From positions 214,274 through 278,273 of the forward strand of contig NZ_BMMU01000008.1 in the NCBI RefSeq assembly GCF_014646095.1: a stretch of DNA of 64,000 nt, written 5' to 3'. The stretch is from Streptomyces lacrimifluminis (lineage in GTDB: Bacteria; Actinomycetota; Actinomycetes; Streptomycetales; Streptomycetaceae). A program made the translations under genes and the position numbers. Positions 8,904 to 17,817 of the stretch are shown one piece after another (position 1 is the stretch's first letter; each line of letters begins with the position of its first letter). Below the pieces are notes generated by a model, which was not told where the DNA came from, searched no databases, and was given only the letters and a program-made list of their open reading frames with translations.

Positions 8904-9452
8904 GTGGACTTCATGTTCTACGTGGTGCCGACGTTCATCATCGTGGTGGCCGTCCTGATGGCGGCGGTCGTGATCCGCCGGGTGCTGCGGATGCGCCGCG
9001 CCTGGAACAGCGGACTGACCGCCGAGGCGCGCTGCCTCCGGACGTACACGACCACCAGCGGAGGCTCCGGCGACTCCTCCGTGCGCACGTCGCTGCACCA
9101 CGTGTACGAGTTCGTCGCCCGCGACGGCCGCACCGTCCGCTTCGACGAGCCGCACGGCCCGGGCACGGTCATCGAGGGCGACTACGTCACCGCCTTCTAC
9201 AGCGAGGGCCCGCAGATCAACGCCACGGCACACCGCCCGAGCCCGGTCCGGCACGGGCTTGCCCTGGTCGCCGTCCTCGGGTTCCTCGGGGTGGTCGTGG
9301 TGTTCGGCGTCGGGTTCATGCTGTCGTACAGCCAGGTCTTCGAGCCGTTCGGCGACCTGTTCTTCGGCACCGAAAGCGGCCACAGCGGCACCGACTCAGG
9401 CACGGTCGACGGGTTCCCCGAGGACTGGGAAGCAAGCATCGACTCGCAGTGA
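8904..9452 (+). CDS. DUF3592 family membrane protein
   Basis: 182-residue protein. The GTG at 8904 is chosen because GGGGGA lies 6 nt before it; a longer frame from 8856 has no ribosome binding site. An N-terminal membrane helix (about 5-27) is followed by an extracytoplasmic or cytoplasmic beta-rich DUF3592 domain (about 35-105; YEFVARDGRTVRF, VIEGDYVTAFYSEGP) and a second membrane helix (about 115-140). The C-terminal 35 residues are acidic and Ser/Thr/Gly-rich. Function unknown. Same strand as the LPMO, 110 nt downstream. Confidence 0.7.
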   Translation: MDFMFYVVPTFIIVVAVLMAAVVIRRVLRMRRAWNSGLTAEARCLRTYTTTSGGSGDSSVRTSLHHVYEFVARDGRTVRFDEPHGPGTVIEGDYVTAFYSEGPQINATAHRPSPVRHGLALVAVLGFLGVVVVFGVGFMLSYSQVFEPFGDLFFGTESGHSGTDSGTVDGFPEDWEASIDSQ

Positions 9453-9463
9453 GTCTCCACATC

Positions 9464-9476
9464 TGACGGATCGTCA
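9464..9476. promoter_or_regulatory. Palindromic operator in a probable leaderless promoter of the acyl-CoA synthetase gene
   Basis: TGACGGATCGTCA is an inverted repeat with 5-bp arms and a 3-nt centre. It is followed by a -10-like TATCCT (9479-9484) and, 9 nt later, the ATG at 9493. No ribosome binding site precedes the ATG, so transcription probably starts at or next to it. A TetR-type regulator of fatty-acid genes is the likely class of binder (inference). Confidence 0.55.
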
Positions 9477-9492
9477 ATTATCCTGCGCGCCC

Positions 9493-11157
9493 ATGGAGTT
9501 CATTGAGCCCGAGGGGCCGGGCAGGCGCACGGTCGCGGAACTCGTGGCGGCGCGGTGGGGCGACCACCGGCCGGGGCTGTGGTGCGAGGACCGGACGCTC
9601 ACGCATCACGAGGTGGCCGCCGGCGCGGCGGCGAGGGCCGCGCTGCTGGCCGACCTGCTGCCGCCCGACGCCGAACCGCATGTCGGGGTACTGCTCGACA
9701 ACACCCCTGAATACCCCCTGTGGTTGAGCGCGGCGGCCCTCGCGGGCGCCGCCGTCGCGGGGATCAACCCCACCCGTCGGGGCCCCGAACTGGCCCGCGA
9801 CATCCTGCACACCGAGTGCCCGGTCCTGATCACCGCGCGCACCCACCTCCCACTCCTCGCCGGCCTCGAACTCCCCGGCGTACGGCTCCTGCTGACCGAC
9901 ACTCAGGAGTACGAGGATCTCCTGGCCCCGTACGCCGACGCAGAACCGGACGCCTCACGCGCCACCCCGGCCGACCGCCTTCTCCTCTACTTCACCTCGG
10001 GCTCGACCGGCGCCCCCAAGGCCGCGATCTGCACCCAGGGCAGGCTCGCCGCCGCCGGGCGGACGCTGGCCGGGACCTTCGGGGTGCGCCCGGACGACGT
10101 GCACTACGTCTGCATGCCGATGTTCCACGGCAACGCGGTCATCGCGGACTGGGCCCCGGCCCTGGCGGCGGGCGCCGGGGTCGCGCTGCGCCGCCGCTTC
10201 TCGGCTTCCGGCTTCCTGACGGACGTACGCCGTTATGGGGCGACCTACTTCACGTACGTGGGCCGGGCCGTCCAGTACCTGCTGGCGACGCCCGCCCGGC
10301 CCGACGACCGGGACAACCCCCTGCGACTGGGCTTCGGCACGGAGGCGGGGGCGGTGGACGCGGCGGCCTTCCAACGGCGGTTCGGGGTACGGCTGGTGGA
10401 GGGGTACGGGTCCTCGGAGGGCGGTGCGGCGGTGCGGTGGACGCCCGGGACCCCGGCCGGCGCGGTCGGGCGGGCGGCCCCGGACGACGACCTCGCGGTG
10501 GTCGACCCGGCGACGCGGACCGAGTGCCCGCCGGCCGCCCTGGACGCCTCGGGACGGCTGCTCAACGGGACTGCTGCGATAGGGGAGTTGGTCAACCGGG
10601 GCCCCAACCCCTTCGAGGGCTACTGGCGCAACCCGGAGGCCGAGGCGGCCCGCCGCCGCGCGGGCTGGTACTGGACGGGCGACCTCTTCTACCGGGACAC
10701 CGACGGCTTCCTGTACTTCGCGGGCCGCGCCGACGACCGGCTGCGCGTCGACAGCGAGAACCTGGCCGCCGCGACGATCGAGAACATCCTCGCCCGGTAC
10801 GAGGGCGCGGCGGCCGTCGCCGTGTACGCGGTACCGGACCCGGTGGCCGGCGACCAGGTCATGGCGACCCTGGCCGGCACCTTCGACCCCGCCGCCTTCT
10901 CCGCCTTCCTGGCCGCGCAACCCGACCTGGGGACGAAGATGGCGCCCCGCTTCGTACGGGTCGTACGGCGGATGCCGGTCACCGCGACCAACAAGATCCA
11001 CCGTGCTGGCCTCAGACGCGAGGGCTTCCGCTGCCCGGACCCGGTGTGGTGGCGCCCGCCCGGTGAGGACACGTACCGCAGGCTGACCGGCGACGACGTG
11101 GCGGGCCTGGTGGAGCGGTACCGGGAGCGGGGGCGCGAGGAGCTCCTGAGCAGATGA
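9493..11157 (+). CDS. AMP-dependent acyl-CoA synthetase (FadD-like)
   Basis: Activates a carboxylic acid to its acyl-CoA through an acyl-adenylate. The protein has 554 residues and covers the whole ANL fold: the phosphate-binding loop LLYFTSGSTGAPK (about 165-180), the adenine motif VEGYGSSEGG (about 300-310), YWTGDLFYRD (about 395), the hinge GRADDRLRV and the C-terminal lysine motif TATNKIHRAG (about 498). A long frame upstream of the ATG has no start signal. The substrate cannot be named. It stands alone between the DUF3592 gene and a convergent tRNA, probably under its own palindrome-controlled promoter. Confidence 0.88.
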   Translation: MEFIEPEGPGRRTVAELVAARWGDHRPGLWCEDRTLTHHEVAAGAAARAALLADLLPPDAEPHVGVLLDNTPEYPLWLSAAALAGAAVAGINPTRRGPELARDILHTECPVLITARTHLPLLAGLELPGVRLLLTDTQEYEDLLAPYADAEPDASRATPADRLLLYFTSGSTGAPKAAICTQGRLAAAGRTLAGTFGVRPDDVHYVCMPMFHGNAVIADWAPALAAGAGVALRRRFSASGFLTDVRRYGATYFTYVGRAVQYLLATPARPDDRDNPLRLGFGTEAGAVDAAAFQRRFGVRLVEGYGSSEGGAAVRWTPGTPAGAVGRAAPDDDLAVVDPATRTECPPAALDASGRLLNGTAAIGELVNRGPNPFEGYWRNPEAEAARRRAGWYWTGDLFYRDTDGFLYFAGRADDRLRVDSENLAAATIENILARYEGAAAVAVYAVPDPVAGDQVMATLAGTFDPAAFSAFLAAQPDLGTKMAPRFVRVVRRMPVTATNKIHRAGLRREGFRCPDPVWWRPPGEDTYRRLTGDDVAGLVERYRERGREELLSR

Positions 11158-11159
11158 CG

Positions 11160-11191
11160 AAAGGGCCTCTCGCAGCTGCGAGAGGCCCTTT
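11160..11191. terminator. Bidirectional terminator between the acyl-CoA synthetase gene and tRNA-Lys copy 2
   Basis: Perfect inverted repeat with 16-bp arms (AAAGGGCCTCTCGCAG and its complement) meeting without a spacer, so it folds with a tight loop. It serves both convergent units. Confidence 0.85.
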
Positions 11192-11197
11192 CTCATG

Positions 11198-11271
11198 TGC
11201 GCCGCCAGGGACTCGAACCCCGGACCCGCTGATTAAGAGTCAGCTGCTCTAACCAACTGAGCTAGCGGCGC
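11198..11271 (-). tRNA. tRNA-Lys(CTT), copy 2
   Basis: 74-nt tRNA identical to the copies at 5171-5244 and 22796-22869; anticodon CTT, discriminator A, no encoded CCA. Its own terminator is 6 nt beyond its 3' end. Confidence 0.97.
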
Positions 11272-11315
11272 ATGACTCCCGCCGACCGCTCTCGCGGCTG
11301 GCGACTGAGAAAATA

Positions 11316-11350
11316 CTACCTGGTCCGGAAGGGTGCTCCGGACCAGGTAG
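11316..11350. terminator. Terminator of the IclR-family gene
   Basis: Perfect 14-bp inverted repeat, CTACCTGGTCCGGA and its complement, around a 7-nt loop, 18 nt past the stop codon of the minus-strand gene. Confidence 0.85.
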
Positions 11351-11368
11351 TCGTGCCTCGGCAACGGG

Positions 11369-12127
11369 CTAGATGGCCAGCGAAAGCAGCACCGGCCCCG
11401 CGCTCCGGTTCAGCCGTTCTGCCGCCTGGCGCAGGCGGTGGGCGTGGCGGAGCGGGAGGGAGAGGGCGAGGCAGCCGACCGTGGAGCCGGCCGTGATCGG
11501 GACCGCCGCGCAGACCGTGCCGACCGCGTACTCCTGGAGGTCCAGGACCGGCACCGTGGGCGGCTGGGTCTCCAGGTGGGAGAGCAGCAGTCGCTCGTTG
11601 GTGATCGTGCGGGAGGTGAGGCGGGCCAGCTTGTGGCGGGCGAGATGGTCGCGGCGGCTGTTGTGGTCGAGTTGGCCCAGCAGACTCTTGCCGATCGCGC
11701 TGGCGTGCGCGGCCGAGCGGAAGTCGACCCACTCGTTGACCGCGGGCGTCGCCGCGCTGTCCGCGCACTGGGTGATGTGGATCTCGCCGTCGACGTACCG
11801 GCTCATGTAGACGGCCGCGCCCACCGAGTCGCGCAGCCGGTCGAGGGTGTGCTGGAGCTGGGCGCGCAGGGCCTGGTCATGGCCGTGCGTGGCGCCGAGA
11901 CGGCTGAGGGCGGTGCCGGTGACGTACGAACCGTCGGCGGCCTGTACGACGTAACCCTCGCGGCGCAGCATGCGCAGGAGGGGGGTGAGCAGGTCCGTGC
12001 CGAGGTGGGTCTGGCGGGCGATTTCGGCGTCGGTGACACCGGCGGAGTGCCGTGCCACTGCCTCCAGGACGCGCAGCGCGTCCTGGGTGGAGTGGTGCGG
12101 CGCGGTCGGCTCGTGCTTGAGAGCCAC
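11369..12127 (-). CDS. IclR-family transcriptional regulator
   Basis: 252-residue DNA-binding regulator. The GTG start at 12127 has GGGGGAA 7 nt upstream. The N-terminal winged helix-turn-helix (about 12-70; ALRVLEAVARHSAGVTDAEI) is followed by an IclR effector-binding domain (about 80-245; AVYMSRYVDGEIHITQC, HASAIGKSLLG, CAAVPITA). The conserved cytoplasmic pattern has no signal or membrane segment. The target genes are not evident; it faces the 3' end of the ehu operon. The palindromes at 12264-12284, about 137 nt upstream, are the best candidate for its own operator. Confidence 0.88.
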   Translation of the reverse strand: MALKHEPTAPHHSTQDALRVLEAVARHSAGVTDAEIARQTHLGTDLLTPLLRMLRREGYVVQAADGSYVTGTALSRLGATHGHDQALRAQLQHTLDRLRDSVGAAVYMSRYVDGEIHITQCADSAATPAVNEWVDFRSAAHASAIGKSLLGQLDHNSRRDHLARHKLARLTSRTITNERLLLSHLETQPPTVPVLDLQEYAVGTVCAAVPITAGSTVGCLALSLPLRHAHRLRQAAERLNRSAGPVLLSLAI

Positions 12128-12263
12128 GGTGTTCCCCCTGGCTTGCTTTTAGCCGTGATCCGGACAGCCAATCCCCTCCACGATAGCCGCCAAGGGGTCT
12201 ACGTGGAGGGGGCGTTGACGAGTTTGTCGCCCGGTTCGCGGCCTCTCAGCAGGGGAGTGTTCA

Positions 12264-12284
12264 TCTGGCATATGCCAGAGGCAT
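12264..12284. promoter_or_regulatory. Overlapping inverted repeats upstream of the IclR-family gene
   Basis: TCTGGCATATGCCAGA (12264-12279) is a perfect 16-bp palindrome. It overlaps ATGCC-AGA-GGCAT (12272-12284), so one central half-site is shared by two dyads. It lies between the IclR start and the end of the ehu operon, and fits an autoregulatory operator. Confidence 0.5.
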
Positions 12285-12317
12285 GAAGAAGGTCTCTCGG
12301 GGCCCTCTCCGGCGCGG

Positions 12318-13094
<777 letters not shown>

Positions 13095-13105
<11 letters not shown>

Positions 13106-13745
13106 GGCGTCGCTCCAGAGCTCGTACGAGGAGGGAGGCGGGAAAGGAGATGAGGACGAAGGCGACGCCGATCACGGTCAGCGGCTCGGTGAACTGGAAG
13201 TGCTCCTGGGAGAAGAGCCGCGCCTCACCGAGCATCTCCAGCACGGTGATCGTCATCAGCAGCGGTGTGTCCTTGAGCATCGCGATCACGTAGTTGCCGA
13301 GCGCCGGTACGACCCGGCGTACCGCCTGCGGAAGGATCACCGCCGTCCAGGTGCGCCGCACGGGCAGGCTGAGCGCGGTGGCCGCCTCCCACTGGCCCGG
13401 CGGCACGGCCTCGATGCCGGCGCGGTAGACCTGCATCGTGTACGTCGAGTAGTGCAGCCCGATCGCGACGACACCGGTGGTCAGCGCGGAGGCGGCGATG
13501 CCCCACTCGGGGAGCACGTAGAAGAGGAAGAACAGCTGTACGAGCAGCGGGGTGTCTCGCACGAACTCGGTGACCGCCTCCACCGGCCAGCGCACCCATC
13601 GCGTCGGCGTCCGCATCAGCAGCGCCCAGACCAGCCCCAGCGTGAACGAGATCAGCGACCCGAGGACCAGCACCTGGAGGGTGACGAGCAGCCCGTCCCA
13701 CAGGTGCGGCAGGAAATCGCGTACGGCGTCCCAGTCCCACGTCAT
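13095..13745 (-). CDS. ehuD: EhuD-like amino-acid ABC transporter permease
   Basis: 216-residue inner-membrane permease of the HAAT (polar amino acid) ABC family. Four or five membrane helices are visible, with the cytoplasmic EAA loop EAATALSLPVRRTW...ILPQAVRRVVP at about 145-170 that docks on the ATPase. The start is fixed by an ATGA overlap with the ehuC stop at 13742-13745. It forms a heterodimer with EhuC in ehu systems, which import ectoine and 5-hydroxyectoine. The family is close to other polar amino acid permeases, so the substrate assignment rests mainly on EhuB. Confidence 0.85.
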
Positions 13746-14386
13746 GCGACACCCGCCTTCAGCCGCTTCTCCAGCCCGCGCATGAGCCGGGTGAGGAGGA
13801 AGGCGATCACGAAGTAGATCACCAGGATGTACGAGTAGATCTCCGCGCTCTCCTGCAGCGCGAGCCGCACCAGGTTGCCGCTGAAGGCCAGATCACCCAT
13901 GCCCATGACGGAGACCAGCGCGGTGCCCTTGAGCAGCTCGATCAGCAGGTTGCCGAAGGAGGGGATCATCTCCGGCACCGCCTGCGGCAGCAGGATCAGC
14001 CGCATCCGCTGCCAGGGCGTGAACCCGAGTGCGATCCCGCCCTCCCCCTGCGCGGGCTCGACCGCGTTCAGCGCGCCGCGCACGATCTCCGTGCCGTACG
14101 CCCCGTAGGTCAGCCCGAGCGCGAGGGTGCCCGCCCACATCGGCACCAGCTGCCAGCCGAAGGCGGGCGGCAGCACGAAGTACACCCAGAAGATCATCAC
14201 GAGCGCGGAGGTCCCGCGGAACACCTCGGTGTAGCAGCCCGCGAGGAAGCGCACGGACCGCCGCCGGTGAATCCGCGCGATCCCGACGACGAAGGCGACG
14301 ACACCGCCCAACAGGGCGCTGAAGACGAGGAGTTGGACCGTGACCCAGACTCCCCTGAGGACTGTTTCCCAGAGTCCGGAAGTCAT
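13742..14386 (-). CDS. ehuC: EhuC-like amino-acid ABC transporter permease
   Basis: 214-residue HAAT permease with an N-terminal GLWETVLRGVWVTVQ segment, five membrane helices, FRGTSALVMIFWVYF, and the EAA-type loop GIALGFTPWQRM...LPQAVPEMIPS (about 140-165). The start at 14386 makes an ATGA overlap with ehuB, with AAGGAG 11 nt upstream; a start 9 nt earlier is possible. Partner of EhuD. Confidence 0.85.
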   Translation of the reverse strand: MTSGLWETVLRGVWVTVQLLVFSALLGGVVAFVVGIARIHRRRSVRFLAGCYTEVFRGTSALVMIFWVYFVLPPAFGWQLVPMWAGTLALGLTYGAYGTEIVRGALNAVEPAQGEGGIALGFTPWQRMRLILLPQAVPEMIPSFGNLLIELLKGTALVSVMGMGDLAFSGNLVRLALQESAEIYSYILVIYFVIAFLLTRLMRGLEKRLKAGVA

Positions 14387-15336
14387 CCGCCGCACAGCTC
14401 CTTCGCGGTCAGATCGGTCATCTCGGCCCGGGTGAAGCCGAACGGCCGCAGGATGCGGAACACCTCGCCGCTCTTCTTCATCTTGTGCAACTCGACGTTG
14501 AAGGCGTCCCGAAGCCTCGTCTCGGTCAGCCGGAACGCGAAGGCGCCTCCGTCGACATGCGGCTTGCCGTCGACGAGCGGGGCGAATGCCTTCGTGGCCT
14601 CCGCCTTGGCGGACTTCTTCACCACCAGACGGGCGGTGACCGCCGTACCGGCGAAAGCGTCGACGCGACCGGCCTCGACGGCGTTCAGCCCGGCCACCTG
14701 GTCGGGCACGATGAGGAGATCGCTCTCCTTGTATCCCGCCTCGACCGCGTACTGGATCTCGGCATATCCGGCTCCGGTCGCGAGTCTGGCCTTCTTCTCG
14801 ACGATGTCCCGGTAATTGTGAAGATCCTTGGGATTTCCCTTGCGGACAATGAAGGAATCGAGCATCTGATAGTCGGGATCGGCGAAGATCACTTGTTCGC
14901 AGCGTTCCGGATTGACGTACATCCCGGCGGCCACGACATCGAACTGCTGTGAATTCAGCCCAGGAATGAGTGATCCGAACTCGGTGGGCACGGGCTGGAC
15001 CCGGTCCACCCCCAGCCGTTTGAAGATGACCCTCGCCAGTTCGGGCGCCTCGCCCGTCAGCTCACCGTCCTTGTCGATGAATCCCTGCGGGATCTCACCG
15101 GCGATACCGAGGCGTACGACACCCTGCGCCCGAAGCCGGCCGAGCAGGTCACCGCCTTCGACGCCGGAGGCGGCGGACACGCGGCTGCACCCGGTGCCGA
15201 GTGAACCGACCGTACCGAGCGTGCCGAGCGCCGCCACCCCCGCGAACAGCGACCGGCGTTTGATATCAGGTGGTGCAAGTGGTGGTGCTATTGATGGAGC
15301 CATGGGCGCGCAGCTACCCGAGCGCGTACGAGTCAT
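14383..15336 (-). CDS. ehuB: EhuB-like Tat lipoprotein, ectoine/amino-acid binding protein
   Basis: 317-residue solute-binding lipoprotein (SBP_bac_3). Twin arginines in IKRRSLF and the lipobox LGTGC (about 47-51) point to Tat export and lipidation. The mature domain has GIAGEIPQGFIDKDGELTG, RVIFKRLGVDRVQPVPTEF and FDVVAAGMYVNPERC, segments I recognise as characteristic of the EhuB (ectoine/hydroxyectoine) family rather than general glutamate binders. First gene of the transporter operon ehuB-C-D-A, all overlapping. The start may instead be the ATG at 15303. Exact ligand unproven. Confidence 0.85.
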   Translation of the reverse strand: MTRTRSGSCAPMAPSIAPPLAPPDIKRRSLFAGVAALGTLGTVGSLGTGCSRVSAASGVEGGDLLGRLRAQGVVRLGIAGEIPQGFIDKDGELTGEAPELARVIFKRLGVDRVQPVPTEFGSLIPGLNSQQFDVVAAGMYVNPERCEQVIFADPDYQMLDSFIVRKGNPKDLHNYRDIVEKKARLATGAGYAEIQYAVEAGYKESDLLIVPDQVAGLNAVEAGRVDAFAGTAVTARLVVKKSAKAEATKAFAPLVDGKPHVDGGAFAFRLTETRLRDAFNVELHKMKKSGEVFRILRPFGFTRAEMTDLTAKELCGG

Positions 15337-15495
15337 GCAGCAGAGAATGCGAGGAATTCATGGGGAACTCCTGACCGACCGCACCCCGATTACCTGCGCG
15401 GCTGCGCGGCTGAGCGGCCGTGCGGAACGCTTTCCGGGGGATTCTCGGAGCGCCGGGGGAAGGTGTCGGTATCCCGGCGAGGAGTGGGGATCGGT

Positions 15496-16446
15496 TCAGT
15501 GCCCCGGTACGTATCCGAGCTGTTTGTCGACCACGTTCTTCAGTGCCTGCCCCGCCTCCCAGCGCTCGTACAACTCCACGAACTGCGCGCCGAGTTCATC
15601 GCGCCAGCCCGCCGTGTCGCCGCTCATGTGCGGGGAGACGATCAGCCCGGGCACCTCCCACAGGGGACTGTCGGACGTGAGCGGCTCGTCCTCGAACACG
15701 TCGAGGGCGGCGCCCGCGATCCACCGCTTCGACAGTGCCTCGGCGAGCGCGGTCTCGTCGACGAGCTGTCCCCGGCCGACGTTCACGAAACGCGCCGAGG
15801 GCTGCATGACACCGAAGCGGCGGGTGTCGAACATGTGGTGCGTGTCGGGGGTGAGGGGAGCGGCGGCGATCACCCAGTCGGCCCGTGCCATCAGCCGGTT
15901 GAGGTCGCCGGGCCCGTGGACGCCGGTACGCGGAGTGCGCCCGACGATCGCCGTCGTCACGCCAAGTGCCTTGAGGTACTTGGCGATCGCCCGCCCGATG
16001 GGGCCCGACCCGACGACACAGGCCTTCGTCCCGGCGACCCGCTGCGACTCCCGGTGCCGCCACTCACGCCGCTCCTGGAGGTGCAGGGTCCTCGGCAGGT
16101 CCTTGGCCATCGCGAGGACCAGGGCGGCGACGTACTCGGCGACGGGCTGGTCGAAAACACCCCGCGCGTTGGTCACCACCGTGTCGGACGCGGCGAGTTC
16201 GGGACACATCAGATGGTCCACACCGGCGCTAGCGGTGTGCACCCAGCGCGGGCGCGCCCCCTCGCCCGGCCAGGCGGCCCGCACGGCGCGCGAGGTGAAG
16301 TCCCAGACGAGCAGGATGTCGGCGTACGGGAGCTGCCCGGCGAGCGTGGTCTCGTCGGCGTGCGCGATCCGGGCCCGCCCGGTGAGCCGGCCGAGGCGGG
16401 GCGGCGGGTCGGCGTCCAGGACGAGAAGGGTGGGGAGCGCGGGCAT
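15496..16446 (-). CDS. D-2-hydroxyacid dehydrogenase family protein
   Basis: NAD(P)-dependent oxidoreductase, 316 residues from the ATG at 16446. It has the split catalytic domain with a central Rossmann fold: VVGSGPIGRAIAKYL (dinucleotide loop, about 135-150), VNVGRGQLVDETALAEAL, ALDVFEDEPL and the catalytic histidine in SPHMSGDT (about 273). An arginine in NVGRGQ and a glutamate in FEDEP complete the usual triad. It lies 160 nt upstream of ehuB on the same strand, suggesting that it processes a 2-oxo or 2-hydroxy acid derived from the imported compound. The substrate cannot be given. Confidence 0.85.
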   Translation of the reverse strand: MPALPTLLVLDADPPPRLGRLTGRARIAHADETTLAGQLPYADILLVWDFTSRAVRAAWPGEGARPRWVHTASAGVDHLMCPELAASDTVVTNARGVFDQPVAEYVAALVLAMAKDLPRTLHLQERREWRHRESQRVAGTKACVVGSGPIGRAIAKYLKALGVTTAIVGRTPRTGVHGPGDLNRLMARADWVIAAAPLTPDTHHMFDTRRFGVMQPSARFVNVGRGQLVDETALAEALSKRWIAGAALDVFEDEPLTSDSPLWEVPGLIVSPHMSGDTAGWRDELGAQFVELYERWEAGQALKNVVDKQLGYVPGH

Positions 16447-16780
16447 CGGGGAGCCGTTTCCGATCGGGGAGGCGGGATGGCTGGATGACTGGGTTGATGG
16501 GCGCCTGGGCGTCTGACATGCGCGGATTGACCACGCTCGCACCCGAGCCCACCTTCGTCAACACGGTCGCGGGTACGGTCCGTCGCCTCGTCGGAACTGT
16601 GGGTGTCCCGGTGATCTCGGCCAACCAGGTCCCGAGGTGGGCATCGCCGCGCCGACTGGGTACCCGAGCCGTGGGGCCGCACCAGGCGCTGTGTCCCGAC
16701 TCGGCGCGCACTCGGCCCCGGACACTGCCGAGCGGCAGAAACAAGAGCAGAACCAAGAAACAAGAACGGGAAGGCTGGAC
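16447..16780. other. Divergent promoter region between hydroxyacid dehydrogenase and racemase-family gene
   Basis: 334 bp with no gene. It must hold the promoters of both divergent units. The last 60 bp before 16781 are purine-rich. No confident operator was seen. Confidence 0.4.
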
Positions 16781-17512
16781 ATGACGGCACTCGGATTCCT
16801 CTACCCGGGCCACTCCGCCGAGGACGACTATCAGCGCATCGAGCAACTCCTCGGCAGCGACATCCGGCTGGATCTTGTCCACACGGACATCGGCGAGGGC
16901 GCGCACCGGGTGGACACGCTCCTGGAGATGGGCTCCCCGGACCGCCTCGCGGCGGGCGTGCAGGAGCTGCGGCTGTCCGGCGCGGAGGCGGTGGTGTGGG
17001 CGTCCACCAGCGGCAGCTTCGTGTACGGATGGGAGGGCGCCCATGAGCAGGTACGCGCCCTTGCCCGGGTCGCGGGCCTGCCGGCGTCGTCGACGTCGTT
17101 CGCCTTCGTGCACGCGGTGCGGGAGCTCGGGGTGCGGAAGGTGGCGATCGGGGCGACGTACCCGGCGGACGTGGCTGAACTGTTCGCGGAGTTTCTGAGG
17201 GCGGCGGGGATCGAGGTGACAGCGGTTCACGGTGCCGGGGTCGTCACGGCGGCGGAAGCGGGGGAGTGGAGCTCGGAGGAGCTGACATCCCTGGCCCGGG
17301 AGGCCGACGACACGGACGCGGAGGCGCTGCTCCTCCCGGACACGGCACTGCACACGGCGTCCCACATCGAGACCCTGGAGAAACACCTCACGAAGCCGGT
17401 CCTCACGGCGAACCAGGTCTCCGTATGGGAGGCCCTGAGGCTGACGACCCGCAAAGTGAACGCCCCCTCCCTGGGCACCCTGTTCACAAGGGAACCGCCG
17501 ATACAGGCCTGA
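16781..17512 (+). CDS. Asp/Glu racemase / maleate-isomerase-superfamily protein lacking all cysteines
   Basis: 243 residues from the ATG at 16781, chosen because GGGAAGG lies 6 nt upstream; the open frame extends 48 codons further up without a signal. The fold matches the maleate cis-trans isomerase / arylmalonate decarboxylase / EutA group: an N-terminal LGFLYPGHSAEDDY, AVVWASTSGSFVYG at the first active-site loop, VRKVAIGATYPADV and LLLPDTALHT at the second loop, then LTANQVSVWEALR. Both loops carry Ser/Thr or Asp where the catalytic cysteines normally sit, and the protein contains no cysteine at all. Divergent from the ehu-linked dehydrogenase, so probably part of the same catabolic unit, like eutA beside ehu genes elsewhere. 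Confidence 0.75.
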   Translation: MTALGFLYPGHSAEDDYQRIEQLLGSDIRLDLVHTDIGEGAHRVDTLLEMGSPDRLAAGVQELRLSGAEAVVWASTSGSFVYGWEGAHEQVRALARVAGLPASSTSFAFVHAVRELGVRKVAIGATYPADVAELFAEFLRAAGIEVTAVHGAGVVTAAEAGEWSSEELTSLAREADDTDAEALLLPDTALHTASHIETLEKHLTKPVLTANQVSVWEALRLTTRKVNAPSLGTLFTREPPIQA

Positions 17513-17817
17513 CGCGTCGCACCTTCGCCCCCCACCCGCCCACCGCATCCGCATCCAGGCAGCACCTCTCACGCGCAGCGGTACCCCTCTGGAGCCGGCG
17601 GTCCCATCCAGCGCAGGCCGGCACCACCCAGCCCGTCCGGCGTTTGAGGACAAGCGCGTTCAGCGCGAAAGGGGGGTCCGGGGGCGCAGCCCCCGAGGAT
17701 GGGACAGGTGGGGCGGCGGGGGCGAGGAAACCGCCCTGAGGAATAAACGGAGCCCCCCTCCTGTTCCACCCCGGAGGACAGCACACGGCACCGAAACAGC
17801 AGCAGGAGGCCCCCACC
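17513..17817. other. Intergenic region with a dispersed repeat
   Basis: 305 bp without a gene. Most of it is taken up by the family B repeat at 17629-17700. The rest is leader for the following GTG-started gene, with AGCAGGAGG at 17802-17810. Confidence 0.5.
17629..17700. repeat. Dispersed intergenic repeat, family B, copy 1
   Basis: Segment beginning CCCGTCCGGCGTTTGAGG and containing GCGCGTTCAGCGCGA and the hairpin GGGGGCGCAGCCCCC. A partial inverted copy is at 45087-45147. Confidence 0.65.
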
